Below are positions 1 to 8,725 of a stretch of 64,000 nucleotides of DNA, piece by piece. Source of the stretch: Roseomonas sp. AR75 (lineage in GTDB: Bacteria > Pseudomonadota > Alphaproteobacteria > Acetobacterales > Acetobacteraceae); assembly GCF_005222815.1 (NCBI RefSeq), contig NZ_STGB01000001.1:310001-374000 (forward strand), given 5' to 3'. Made by a program: the position numbers and the translations under genes. Below the pieces are notes generated by a model that was not told the origin of the DNA, did no database searches, and saw nothing but the letters and a program-made list of their open reading frames with translations. The stretch's first letter is position 1; every line of letters starts with the position of its first letter.

Positions 1-533
1 TCGGTGCTGGTGCGCAGCCTGAACAGCTCCATGCCAAGCTGCTCGGAGGACCCGACGCCGCTGGAAGCGTAGTTCACGCCACCCGGCTGCGCCTTCATCC
101 AGGCGACGACTTCCGGCACCGTGCGCGCGGGAACGGCAGGGTTGACCACGAGCATGTTGGGCACGCTCATCACCAGCGTGATCGGGGCGAAGTCGCGCTC
201 CGTCTCGTAGCCGGCGCTGCGCATGACAACCTCGTTGATCGTCAGCGTGCCGCTTGCCGCGACGAGCAGCGTGTGCCCGTCTGGTGCGGCCTGGGCGACG
301 AAGCGGGAGCCGATGGCGCCGGTGGCGCCCGGGCGGTTGTCGACCACCACGGGCTGCCCAAGCGCGGGCTGCATGCCGTTCTGCAGCAGCCGCGCTGCGA
401 GGTCGGTGGGCCCGCCTGGCGGGAAGGGGACCACCATGGTGACCGGACGGCTTGGAGCCCAGTTCTGTGCGCGGGCGATGGCGGGCAACAGCAGCGGGGC
501 GCTCAGCAGTGCAAGCATATGGCGACGGCGCAT
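1..533 (-). CDS. Bug-type tripartite tricarboxylate transporter receptor, C-terminus cut by window edge
   Basis: Periplasmic solute-binding receptor of the Bug/TctC family, which delivers carboxylates or other small organics to a TctAB permease. The visible 177 residues begin with a signal peptide (MRRRHMLALLSAPLLLPAIA, then RAQ) followed by the family hallmark VPFPPGGPTD near residue 35, VVDNRPGATG near 60 and a VVNPAVPARTVPE stretch near 130. The reading frame is open to the first base of the window, so about 140 C-terminal residues are missing from view. No TctA or TctB gene is nearby, so the receptor looks orphan. It is divergent from the aminotransferase/ABC operon. Family call is sure; the ligand is unknown. 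Confidence 0.93.
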   Translation of the reverse strand, partial: MRRRHMLALLSAPLLLPAIARAQNWAPSRPVTMVVPFPPGGPTDLAARLLQNGMQPALGQPVVVDNRPGATGAIGSRFVAQAAPDGHTLLVAASGTLTINEVVMRSAGYETERDFAPITLVMSVPNMLVVNPAVPARTVPEVVAWMKAQPGGVNYASSGVGSSEQLGMELFRLRTST

Positions 534-653
534 TGTGCTCTCTCCCTGTCGGCCTTTCTCCTGCCCATAAAAGCACATGCACCGCGGGCGGGAACCCCGT
601 GGATTTGGGAGCGAGGTCTTGACCCAGTGCCGTGGTGGCGCGAGGCGTAGCAA
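534..653. promoter_or_regulatory. Divergent intergenic region
   Basis: This stretch must hold the promoters of the leftward Bug receptor and the rightward aminotransferase operon. A TTGACC at 619-624 resembles a -35 box, but I see no convincing -10 at the right distance. A weak purine-rich ribosome site (GAGAGCAC) lies just before the Bug start. Confidence 0.35.
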
Positions 654-1616
654 ATGTCCGAAACGATGAACGTCCCGACCCATTTGTCTGCGGCCCATGC
701 GGATTTCTCGAAGGCGCTGGCCTGGGTCGATGGCGAGGTGGTGCCGCTGGACCAGGCCCGCGTGCCCGTACGCGATCTCGGTCTGATGTATGCCGACATG
801 ACCTATGATGTCGTACACACTTGGCGCGGCGGCTTCTTCAGGCTGGAGGACCATCTCGACCGCTTCCTCGCGTCCTGCGCCGGGCTCAGGCTGGATCCCG
901 CCCTTTCGCGCGAGGGTCTTCGTCGGCGGTTGGCGGATCTTGTTCGGCGCAGCAGCCTGCAGGACACCCTTGTCTACTTCGCCTGCACTCGCGGCACCGC
1001 GGTCCCTGGTACGCGCGATCCCGCAAAGCACGTCGCACACCGGTTCTTCGCCACCGTCACGCCGCTGATCCTGAGGGGCCAACCCGACGAGATGCGGCGC
1101 GGATTGCATGCGATGATCGCCCGAGGCATCCCGCGCATCGCGGCCGACTCGGTCAATCCAGCCTGGAAGAACACGCATTGGGGCGATTTCCACCGCGCGA
1201 GCTTTGCCGCGAAGGAGGCTGGTGCGGAGATGGCGCTGCTGCTCGCCCCGGATGGAGCCCTGGCCGAAGCGCCCGGCTTCAACCTCGTGGCGCTGGTAGA
1301 CGGCGAACTCGTCTCGCCCGACGCCAATGTGCTGCCGGGCATCTCCTGCAGGACCATGTTCGAGATCGCAGACGATCTCGGCTTTCCGGCGCGTTTCCGC
1401 CGATTGATGCCGGAGGAGCTAGCGCGAGCGGAGGAGGCCTTCCTGACCGCGACCTCCTGCGGGTTGTTCCCGCTGACACGGCTCGACGGCGCGCCGATCG
1501 GGGCCGGCGTGCCCGGGCCCGTCACGACCCGCTTGCTCAATACGTATTACGACAGGAAGAATGCGGGTTGGCACATCACTGCCGCGGCGAGCATCCCGCC
1601 GCCGGATCCGGGCTGA
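654..1616 (+). CDS. Class IV aminotransferase (branched-chain / D-amino acid type)
   Basis: PLP fold-type IV aminotransferase of 320 residues, the usual length for BCAT/DAAT proteins. The likely PLP lysine is K172 in NPAWKNTHWGD, and the conserved acidic residue of this fold is in GALAEAPGFN (E205). The N-terminal half carries the expected PVRDLGLMYAD and FRLEDHLDR segments. It transfers an amino group between an amino acid and a 2-oxo acid in the cytosol. It lies 11 bases before an ABC binding-protein gene and heads a four-gene operon with a polyamine-type importer, so it may act on the imported amine or amino acid. It could equally be a 4-amino-4-deoxychorismate lyase-like member, since fold IV subfamilies are hard to separate by eye. 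Confidence 0.85.
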   Translation: MSETMNVPTHLSAAHADFSKALAWVDGEVVPLDQARVPVRDLGLMYADMTYDVVHTWRGGFFRLEDHLDRFLASCAGLRLDPALSREGLRRRLADLVRRSSLQDTLVYFACTRGTAVPGTRDPAKHVAHRFFATVTPLILRGQPDEMRRGLHAMIARGIPRIAADSVNPAWKNTHWGDFHRASFAAKEAGAEMALLLAPDGALAEAPGFNLVALVDGELVSPDANVLPGISCRTMFEIADDLGFPARFRRLMPEELARAEEAFLTATSCGLFPLTRLDGAPIGAGVPGPVTTRLLNTYYDRKNAGWHITAAASIPPPDPG

Positions 1617-1627
1617 GGGGGCGTAGT

Positions 1628-2653
1628 ATGAAGCGACTTCTGCTTGTCGTGCTTGCGCTGCTGGGCTTCGCGGCGCCAGCGCTCGCGCAACGCGAGTTGA
1701 CCATCGTCGCAGGGGGTGGGCGCCTGCAGGAGCATATGCGCGCCACCTTGTTCCGCGGCTTCACGCAGCAGACCGGCATTCCGCTCCGTGATGCTTCCTA
1801 TGACTATAATGTCGGCCCTATCCGGGCGATGGTGCAGGCCAACAACGTCACCTGGGACGTCGTCATGGTCGAGGCTCCCGACCTGATTCGCGGCTGTGAA
1901 GACGGCATCTTCGAACGCATCGACTGGTCCGTCGTCGGCCGCGACAAGTTCCTGCCGGACGGAGCCACGACATGCGGCGCCGGTGCCATAGGCTGGGGCG
2001 TGGCGGTGTTCCGGGACTTGAACCGCAACCCGACCGGCCCCTCCAACTGGCGCGAGTTCTGGGATGTGCAGCGCTTCCCTGGCCGCCGAGCGTTGCGCCG
2101 CGGCGCGCGCATGACCATGGAAATGGCCTTGATGGGGGATGGCGTGGTAGCGAGTGAAGTCTATCGCGTCCTCGCCACGCCCGAAGGCCAGCGCCGCGCG
2201 TTCGCCGCGCTCGACCGCATCCGCCCGCATCTGCAGTTCTGGACCGGCGGTCAGCAGCCGCTTGAACTGGTGAATGCAGGAGAGGTGGCCTTCGCCGCTG
2301 GCTACACCGGGCGCGTCGCCACGGCCATCACGAATGGCGCGAAGCTCGACCTGAACTGGGATACGCTGCTCTTCGCGTATGACTACTGGGCTGTGGTGCG
2401 CGGTACGCCGCATCGCGCCGAAGCGATGCGACTCGTGGACTTCATCACCAGCACCGGGCCGCTGCGTGCCCTTGCCGAGTTGTGGCCCATCAATCCCGTC
2501 ACCGCTGCCGTGGCGAACGACGCCACGATCCGTGAGCGCTACCCGCTGATGCTGAGCCGCCACCAGGATCGCGGGCTGCACATCGACACGGAATTCTGGC
2601 TGGACCAGGGCCCGGATCTGGAGCAGCGCTTCGCCGCCTGGCTGAACCGCTGA
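1628..2653 (+). CDS. ABC transporter substrate-binding protein, polyamine (PotD) type
   Basis: Periplasmic binding protein of 341 residues with a clear signal peptide (MKRLLLVVLALLGFAAPALA, cleaved before QRELTIV). The fold is that of the spermidine/putrescine/iron group: a GIPLRDASYDYN segment after the first strand, WDVVMVEAPD near residue 80 and a WPINPVTAA motif near 290. The ATG at 1628 was chosen because it is the first one giving a signal peptide; an open frame runs further upstream over the aminotransferase in another frame. Its two permeases follow directly. No ATPase gene is in this operon. Confidence 0.88.
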   Translation: MKRLLLVVLALLGFAAPALAQRELTIVAGGGRLQEHMRATLFRGFTQQTGIPLRDASYDYNVGPIRAMVQANNVTWDVVMVEAPDLIRGCEDGIFERIDWSVVGRDKFLPDGATTCGAGAIGWGVAVFRDLNRNPTGPSNWREFWDVQRFPGRRALRRGARMTMEMALMGDGVVASEVYRVLATPEGQRRAFAALDRIRPHLQFWTGGQQPLELVNAGEVAFAAGYTGRVATAITNGAKLDLNWDTLLFAYDYWAVVRGTPHRAEAMRLVDFITSTGPLRALAELWPINPVTAAVANDATIRERYPLMLSRHQDRGLHIDTEFWLDQGPDLEQRFAAWLNR

Positions 2654-3828
2654 ACCGCCGCAAGCTGCTCTCGGCGGCGCTGCTCGCGCCGCTGCTGCTG
2701 CTGCTCTGCTTCGCTTTTTTCCTGCCGGTCGGGAACACGCTTCTGACCGCCGTCACCGATCGCGAGGTGGCGGAGACCTTGCCGCGCACGCGGGCGGCGC
2801 TGACGGCATGGGACGAGCGAGGCCTGCCGCCAGAAGCAGCTTTCGCGGCCCTCGCCGAGGAGTCGGGCGCGGCCCTGCAGGACCGCCGGATCGGAGCATT
2901 GGCGCAGCGGCTGAACTTCGAGCAGAGTGGTCTGCGTGCGCTCCTGTTGCGCACAGCGAGGGCACAGGATCGCCTCGCAGCACCCTATGCCGAGAGCCTC
3001 CCGGCACTGGATGCATGCTGGGGCGATCCCGAGACCTGGCGGCTGTTGCGGCGCGCCGGTGGCCCGACCACATCGCTGTACCTCTTGCGAGCGCTTGATC
3101 TCACGCGAACGGCCGAAGGCGAGGTCCGGCGCGTCCCGCCCGATCAGGCTCTGTTCAGGACGTTGTTCCTGCGCACCCTCTGGGTCAGCCTGCTGGTCAC
3201 CGCGGCCTGCGTGCTGCTTGGATGGCCGGTGGCAGCGTGCATCGCGGCTCTTCGTCCTCCCTGGTCCTCCATCACCCTGCTGCTGGTGCTGGTGCCGTTC
3301 TGGTCTTCCGTCCTCGTGCGCAGTACCGCCTGGTTTGCGCTGCTGCAGCGGGAAGGGCCGGTGAATGACCTGCTGCTCTTTCTCGGCGCGATCGAATCGC
3401 CGCTGCAACTCATCGGCACGCGCTTTGCGGTGCTGCTGTCGACCGTCCACATCCTGCTTCCGGTGGCTATCCTGCCGATGGTCGGCGTGATGGCGCGGCT
3501 GGACAGGCGCCATCTTCATGCAGCGGCCTCCCTTGGCGCGGGGCCGTGGCTGCGCTTCCGGCGTGTCTGGTTGCCGCTGTCCCTACCGGGCGTCCTGGCT
3601 GGCGCCGCGATGACATTCCTGTTGGCCGTCGGCTTCTACATCACGCCGGCGCTGCTGGGTGGCGAGCGCGACCAGCTCGTCGCGTGGTTCATCGCGCAGT
3701 ATCTGACCCGAGAGGTGAACTGGGGTATGGCTGCCGCGCTCTCCGCCTATCTCCTGGCGATGGCAGGCGCGGTCGCCGCGCTCCTGCGCGCGCTGACCGG
3801 CAACACGCCGGCGGGAACGCGCGCCTGA
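2650..3828 (+). CDS. ABC transporter permease, PotB type, probable CTG start
   Basis: Inner-membrane permease, 392 residues if started at the CTG that overlaps the preceding stop (CTGA). No ATG, GTG or TTG occurs in frame between the upstream stop at 2533 and the GTG at 2767. Starting at that GTG would delete the first membrane segment (LLLLLCFAFFLPVGNTLL), which permeases need. After the first helix comes a charged, non-membrane stretch of about 120 residues, then the binding-protein-dependent transport domain with the cytoplasmic EAA-like loop AAASLGAGPWLRFRRVWLP. This extended periplasmic loop is seen in some PotB relatives. It overlaps the next gene by one base (TGATG). Confidence 0.85.
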   Translation: MNRRKLLSAALLAPLLLLLCFAFFLPVGNTLLTAVTDREVAETLPRTRAALTAWDERGLPPEAAFAALAEESGAALQDRRIGALAQRLNFEQSGLRALLLRTARAQDRLAAPYAESLPALDACWGDPETWRLLRRAGGPTTSLYLLRALDLTRTAEGEVRRVPPDQALFRTLFLRTLWVSLLVTAACVLLGWPVAACIAALRPPWSSITLLLVLVPFWSSVLVRSTAWFALLQREGPVNDLLLFLGAIESPLQLIGTRFAVLLSTVHILLPVAILPMVGVMARLDRRHLHAAASLGAGPWLRFRRVWLPLSLPGVLAGAAMTFLLAVGFYITPALLGGERDQLVAWFIAQYLTREVNWGMAAALSAYLLAMAGAVAALLRALTGNTPAGTRA

Positions 3829-4604
3829 TGCCGGGCATGCGGCCATCTCCGCTGCTCCTTCTGATGACCGCGCTTGTGCTCGCGTTCCTGTCATTGCCGA
3901 TGCTGGCCGCGCTCTGGCTGTCCTTTTCGCCGACGGAGGTGCTGCACTTTCCGCCGCGCGGCTTCTCGCTTCGCTGGTATGCCGACTTCTTCGAAAGCGA
4001 GCGCTGGTTGCTGGCCACTCGGAACAGCCTGTTGGTCGGCGGTGCCACGATGGTCGTGGCGACCCTGCTCGGTACCGCGGCCGCCATCGGCCTTCACCTC
4101 GGGGAGTTCCGCGGCCGGGCCGTCCTCCTCGGCCTGCTCACGCTGCCGATGGTGACACCCTTCATCGTCACCGCGGCTTCAATGTTTTTCGCCTTCTCGC
4201 TCATCGGACTGGCAGGAACGCTTCCCGGGCTGGTGCTCGGTCACACCGTGGTCGCGGTGCCTTTCGTGCTGGTCTCGGTCCTGGCCAGTCTCTCCACCTT
4301 CGACGGCGCCATGCTGAGGGCGGCGGCTTCCCTGGGGGCTGCGCCCTGGCTTGCGTTCCGGCGAGTCCTTTTGCCGCGGATCTGGCCTGGCGTCGCGGCA
4401 GGTGCAGTGTTCGCCTTTGCCACCTCGCTCGACGAGTTCGTCATCACGCTGTTCCTGGCTGGGCCTGGCCAGTTCACGCTGCCGCGCCAGATGTACGCGA
4501 ATGTCCGCGAATACATGACTCCGACGATCCTGTCCGCGGCGAGCCTGCTGTTCCTGCTTTCCGTGCTTCTCCTTCTGGTGACGGAGGCGCTGCGCCGGCG
4601 TTGA
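3828..4604 (+). CDS. ABC transporter permease, PotC type
   Basis: Inner-membrane permease of 258 residues with about six hydrophobic segments and the EAA-like loop AAASLGAAPWLAFRRVLLP near residue 165, plus the FATSLDEFVITLFLAG signature common to PotC proteins. The ATG shares its A with the stop of the preceding permease, so the two are translationally coupled. It pairs with that permease to form the channel for the binding protein encoded upstream. The operon ends here without an ATPase; 18 bases later a gene on the opposite strand ends. Confidence 0.9.
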   Translation: MPGMRPSPLLLLMTALVLAFLSLPMLAALWLSFSPTEVLHFPPRGFSLRWYADFFESERWLLATRNSLLVGGATMVVATLLGTAAAIGLHLGEFRGRAVLLGLLTLPMVTPFIVTAASMFFAFSLIGLAGTLPGLVLGHTVVAVPFVLVSVLASLSTFDGAMLRAAASLGAAPWLAFRRVLLPRIWPGVAAGAVFAFATSLDEFVITLFLAGPGQFTLPRQMYANVREYMTPTILSAASLLFLLSVLLLLVTEALRRR

Positions 4605-4622
4605 ACCGGCGCAGCGGCAGCC

Positions 4623-5081
4623 TCAGCGCAGCAGCACCACCGCTTCGATCTCCACCGCGATGCCGCGCGGCAGACTTCCCATGCCGACGGCTGACCGCGC
4701 AGGGCGGCCCGCTTCGCCGAACACCTCCACGAACAGGTCGGTGCAGCCGTTGATCACTTCCGGCTGCTCGCCGAAATCAGGTGTGCCACGCACCATGCCG
4801 AGCACCTTTAGGATCGTATCCACCCTGTCCAGGGATCCGAGCGCAGCCCGCATGTTGGCCAGCAGGTTCAGTCCGCAAAGCCGGGCCGCCTCGTAGCCGA
4901 CCTTCACATCCAGGTCGGCACCGAGCACGCCGGCAATGTGGCGGCCATCGGCGTAGCGTGGTCCCACGCCGGACAGGAACAGCAGGTTGCCACCGATACG
5001 CCACGGCACGTAGTTGGCCATGGGCAGCGGTGGGCTCGGCAATTCGATCTGCAACGCGGCCAGGCGCTCCTCGGCGGACAT
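4623..5081 (-). CDS. RidA family protein
   Basis: RidA/YjgF family member of 152 residues, expected to hydrolyse reactive enamine or imine intermediates made by PLP enzymes, or to act as a related amidohydrolase. Start at MSAEERL is chosen because the family-conserved part begins about 20 residues later (NYVPWRIGGNLLFLSG) and upstream codons are not protein-like. The conserved arginine loop is present as RPARSAVG, followed by LPRGIAVEIEAVV. It is the last gene of a leftward group after a family-5 binding protein and a Bug receptor. It is clearly related in sequence to the RidA gene at 47929-48405. Confidence 0.9.
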   Translation of the reverse strand: MSAEERLAALQIELPSPPLPMANYVPWRIGGNLLFLSGVGPRYADGRHIAGVLGADLDVKVGYEAARLCGLNLLANMRAALGSLDRVDTILKVLGMVRGTPDFGEQPEVINGCTDLFVEVFGEAGRPARSAVGMGSLPRGIAVEIEAVVLLR

Positions 5082-5133
5082 GGCGATCTCCCTTACTGCG
5101 GAGCAGCCAGTCTGCCGGCGATCCGGCGCTGCG

Positions 5134-6525
5134 TCAGCCCTCCACGCGCAGGATGCCGGTACCTTCCAGGACGAAGCGCCCGGCGCCGCGGCGGGCTGCA
5201 AAGACCTCGATCGGGTGGAACAGGTAGAGCCAGGGCGGATTGGCATGCAATCGGCGCAACACGGCACCGTAGCCTGCCTCACGGTCTTCGTCCGCCACGG
5301 CATGGTTGGCCGCCGCGATCAGGCGATCCGCTTCGTGATCCTCATAACCCTGCCACCAGACTGCTCGGTTCACAGACGATACCTTGTCGTCAAGCACACG
5401 GAAGGTGCTGTGCGGCGAACTGTCGAAGATGGCGATATCGCCGATCTGTTTGCGGCCAACCTCGCGCGCATATTCGGGCCGGTCCGGCTGTTCCTCGATG
5501 CGGGTAGGCAGGCCGAGACGCTCAAGGTCTGCCGCGACTGCCTGCGTGATCTCCTTTGCCTTGTCCGGCATCTCGAGCGGCGTGCGCAACCGGATCGGGC
5601 CGGTGACCTGCGCGAGATCGAACAGCCGCTTTGCCTCGTCGGGGTCGTAGGGAATGGGGCGCAGTGCCGCAGCCCGAGCGCCCAGGTGCAGCGGGCTGAC
5701 CACCGTGCTGGAGGGCACGCCGAGCCCGTGGAAGAGCCTGTCCAAGATGGCCTGGCGGTCCACGGTGTGATTGATTGCTCGGCGGGCCGCCGGATGCGCG
5801 AAGGCCCCGGAATCGCAATTGAGATAATGCATGACGGAGAGCGTGTTCAGAGACCGCCCCCACTCGAAGCGATCGCTGAAATCCGGACCGTCGCGAAGTC
5901 GCTCCATTTGCATTGCTACGTCCAACTGTCCGGCGCGGAGGGCAGCCATGCGCACTTCCGGCTCGGGTATTGCCCGCAGCGTGATGCGATCCGGGCCCGG
6001 CGTCGCCCCGACCCGCTCTAGGTCGGCAGACAGATCAGGATCATACGCGGTGACACGGTAAGGCCCAGTGCCGAGCACCGGCGCGCCCGACGCGTCCTCG
6101 CGACAGACGAAAAATTCCGAGAAGATGTCGAGAATATCGGCGAAGGGTTCCGGATTCTCCACCATGAGCCTGTTGCGCGTCGGCGCGGTCAGGGTCGCAC
6201 GCGCAAGATAGCGGCTGTAGCTCCACTTCATCCCGAACATGTCCACGGAGCCGAGGATGCCCTGGATCATCGCCAGGATGTCCTGCGCTTCGCAGAGCTT
6301 GCCATCGTGGAACCGTGCGCCTTCGCGGATGTCGAACAGCCAGCGGCGTCCGCCCTGGTCCACCTGCCATCGGGACAGGAGTGCTGGTGCGACGCGCCCA
6401 CCCTCGGTCCAGCGCACCAATGGCTCGAACACCAGTGTCTTGAGAGTGAGGACACTGGTGTCGTCCGTGACGCGGGTCGCGGGCAGGAAGCGGCACTTCT
6501 CCGCCGCGATCGTCAGGTGCCGCAT
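5134..6525 (-). CDS. ABC-type peptide/nickel substrate-binding protein (family 5) without signal peptide
   Basis: Family-5 solute-binding protein of 463 residues, recognisable from LVFEPLVRW near residue 30, WLFDIREGARFHDGK near 60, LGTGPYRV near 145 and the NHTVDRQAIL segment near 230. Oddly, the first ATG (MRHLTIAAEKCRF) starts directly at what is normally the mature N-terminus, with no hydrophobic leader, and extending upstream gives no leader either. Its start lies one base after the stop of the upstream Bug receptor. No permease or ATPase neighbours it. Either it is a cytoplasmic sensor-like relative, or its leader has been lost. Substrate unknown. Confidence 0.82.
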   Translation of the reverse strand: MRHLTIAAEKCRFLPATRVTDDTSVLTLKTLVFEPLVRWTEGGRVAPALLSRWQVDQGGRRWLFDIREGARFHDGKLCEAQDILAMIQGILGSVDMFGMKWSYSRYLARATLTAPTRNRLMVENPEPFADILDIFSEFFVCREDASGAPVLGTGPYRVTAYDPDLSADLERVGATPGPDRITLRAIPEPEVRMAALRAGQLDVAMQMERLRDGPDFSDRFEWGRSLNTLSVMHYLNCDSGAFAHPAARRAINHTVDRQAILDRLFHGLGVPSSTVVSPLHLGARAAALRPIPYDPDEAKRLFDLAQVTGPIRLRTPLEMPDKAKEITQAVAADLERLGLPTRIEEQPDRPEYAREVGRKQIGDIAIFDSSPHSTFRVLDDKVSSVNRAVWWQGYEDHEADRLIAAANHAVADEDREAGYGAVLRRLHANPPWLYLFHPIEVFAARRGAGRFVLEGTGILRVEG

Positions 6526-6526
6526 G

Positions 6527-7501
6527 TCAGGCAGGCTGGAACCTGGAAAGAATAGGGGCCCATTTACGCTCCTCTGCCTGCATGAAGGCGAGATGCTGAG
6601 CGGGGCTGGACGGTATGTTGTCCACGCTGAACTTCTGCTCGAACTCGGCGCGGTTGGCTGCGCTCGCAAAGACCTTGTCGAAGCCTTCGCGGATGCGGGC
6701 GACGGCTTCGGCCGGAATGCCCTTCGGCGCGAACAGCCCCATCCAGGACAGGACGCTGAAGCCGGGGACCCCGGCTTCCGACACCGTTGGAAGCTCCGGC
6801 AGCGTCTTGGCTCGTGTGTCGCCGGTAACGGCCAGTCCGCGCCAGTGCCCGACGCGGATCGGCTCCACCGATGTGACGAGCGTGTTGAACATGACCTGGA
6901 CGTTGCCGTTCGTCAGGTCAGCCCGCGCGAGCGCATCGCCGCGATAGGGCACATGGACCATCTGCGTGCCAGTCATGCTCATGAAGAGTTCGCCGGAAAG
7001 ATGGATCGACCCGCCGGCGCCTGCCGAGGCGAAGTTCAGCTTCCCCGGGTTGGCCCTCGCATAGGCAATGAACTCGGGCACACTCCTGGCCGGTACTGAG
7101 GGATGCACCACCAGCACATTGGGGGATGAGAACATGAGGCCGAGGGTGTCGAAGTCACGTTCCCAGCGGAAGGGCGTATCCCGAATGAGATAGCGGGTGT
7201 TGATGATGTTCGGCCCGGTCGCCAGAAGCGTATACCCGTCGGCAGGGCTCCGCGCCGCCGCATCGACACCGATGTTGCCGCCCGCACCGGCGCGGTTATC
7301 GACGATGACCCGCTGTGGCATTTCCCGCGACAGAGCGTCCGCGAAGGCCCGCGCCTGATTGTCGGTGCCACCGCCGGGTGGGAAGGGCACGATGATCCGG
7401 ATCGGCTTGTCGGGAAAGCTGCCTTGGGCGAGGCTCGGCAACGGCAAGGCCAGGCCGCCGAGGGTGAGGGCGCCGCGGCGCGTGAGCATGGATCGCATCA
7501 T
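6527..7501 (-). CDS. Bug-type tripartite tricarboxylate transporter receptor
   Basis: Complete periplasmic Bug/TctC receptor of 324 residues with a signal peptide ending in PLPSLAQG, the family motifs IIVPFPPGGGTDNQAR near residue 38 and VIVDNRAGAGGNIG near 65, and the C-terminal FAPKGIPAEAVARI segment. Two adjacent ATGs are possible starts; a GGGAG ribosome site lies 3 and 6 bases before them, so the second (7498) fits slightly better. It is first in a leftward trio with the leaderless family-5 binding protein and RidA. No TctAB membrane genes are present in the window. Confidence 0.94.
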   Translation of the reverse strand: MMRSMLTRRGALTLGGLALPLPSLAQGSFPDKPIRIIVPFPPGGGTDNQARAFADALSREMPQRVIVDNRAGAGGNIGVDAAARSPADGYTLLATGPNIINTRYLIRDTPFRWERDFDTLGLMFSSPNVLVVHPSVPARSVPEFIAYARANPGKLNFASAGAGGSIHLSGELFMSMTGTQMVHVPYRGDALARADLTNGNVQVMFNTLVTSVEPIRVGHWRGLAVTGDTRAKTLPELPTVSEAGVPGFSVLSWMGLFAPKGIPAEAVARIREGFDKVFASAANRAEFEQKFSVDNIPSSPAQHLAFMQAEERKWAPILSRFQPA

Positions 7502-7566
7502 TGTCTCCCAGCAATCCCTGCATTGTCATGCAGGGTGCCGGACGTGCGCAACCTTCCGATAGCGGC

Positions 7567-8652
7567 CTAATTGGGCGCCACCCTGTCAGCCATCCGGGCA
7601 CCCCTTGCGCCGAGCGCTCTCTCCGGGCCGGTCGTAGTGTCACGGGCGGTCTGGTGTTCCATCTCGGCATTCAGCTCCGCGCCGACAAGAACGACTGTCG
7701 CCGATATCCAGATCCAGGTCATGAAGCCGATAACGGCGCCGAGCGAACCGTAGGTTTCATTGTAGCTTCCGAAGTTCTCCACGTACCACGAGAAGCCGAG
7801 AGACACGGCGAGCCACACGATGGCGGCGAAGGCGCTGCCCCAGGTTACCCAGCGCCAGCGCGCCTTCTCGCGGCTCGGGCCAAGGCGATAGAGCGCTGCA
7901 AGGACGACGCCCACGAGAAGCATCAACAGGGGCCAGCGGGCCACCCGAAGCAGCCACTCGGCCGTCTCGCCCAGCCCTATGAAGGACAGCGCGACCGGCA
8001 GGACGATCACCGCGAGCATCGCGGCGATGGCAAAGAGCAGGCCGCTCAGCGTGAAGGCGAGTGTGGTCAGCGTGAGGCGGATGAAGCTTCGCTTCTCCTC
8101 CTCCTCATAGACGACGTTCAGAGCGTCAAAGAGCGCCTTCGTTGCCTGGTTTGCGCTCCAGAGCGATATCAGCAGCCCTATTGCCGCACTGAAGCCGAGC
8201 GTGCTGTTCGGCCGGGATGTGACGCGCTTAATCTGTTCTTCGATGATCTGCATCCCGCCGCCGGGCACCACGCCGCCAAGGGTCTGCAGATGCTGCGAGA
8301 CCGTTGCCGGGTCGGCGACCAGACCATAGAGCGACACCAGCGCGGCGATGGCGGGAAATAGCGCGAGCAGGGTGTAGAAAGTCACGCCCGCTGCCTCGGT
8401 GAGCAGTCGGTCCTCGCTGGCCTGTTGCGCGGTCCGCTTCAGGATCATCCACCAGCCACGAGTGGGGAATCGGTGTGGATGCGCCACGTCGCGCCCGGCG
8501 CCGTCAGACGGGACCGCCACCGTTTCCTCGGCGGCGCCGAACGCGTGGATGCGAGCCGGTCGCCGCTTCGCCGAGCCGGTCAGGGCGAACCAACCCAGTA
8601 TGGCGGCGGCGGCCACGGTCCAGGGTGAGGGGCGTCGAGGGCGTTCGGGCAT
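7567..8652 (-). CDS. YihY/BrkB family inner-membrane protein
   Basis: Polytopic membrane protein of 361 residues of the YihY (formerly misnamed ribonuclease BN) family. After an N-terminal single helix (VAAAAILGWFAL) and a charged linker it shows the family start WWMILKRTAQQASEDRLL with AAGVTFYTLLALFPAIAALV near residue 110, then further helices and the WYVENFGSYNETYGSLG signature near 290. The start at MPERPRRP is preferred because a GGGAG ribosome site lies six bases upstream. Function of the family is not settled; transport or envelope roles have been suggested. The gene stands alone between unrelated transcription units. Confidence 0.88.
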   Translation of the reverse strand: MPERPRRPSPWTVAAAAILGWFALTGSAKRRPARIHAFGAAEETVAVPSDGAGRDVAHPHRFPTRGWWMILKRTAQQASEDRLLTEAAGVTFYTLLALFPAIAALVSLYGLVADPATVSQHLQTLGGVVPGGGMQIIEEQIKRVTSRPNSTLGFSAAIGLLISLWSANQATKALFDALNVVYEEEEKRSFIRLTLTTLAFTLSGLLFAIAAMLAVIVLPVALSFIGLGETAEWLLRVARWPLLMLLVGVVLAALYRLGPSREKARWRWVTWGSAFAAIVWLAVSLGFSWYVENFGSYNETYGSLGAVIGFMTWIWISATVVLVGAELNAEMEHQTARDTTTGPERALGARGARMADRVAPN

Positions 8653-8725
8653 GGCGATCTCCCGCATGACGTGCTTCGGGGAGCGCAACGCGGCGCAGCG
8701 AAAATGGTGCCGCGCCAGGCCTGGG

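Noticed and set aside
2683..2705. CTG-rich microsatellite-like run
   Set aside because: It encodes the leucine run of the first membrane helix of the permease, so it needs no repeat explanation.
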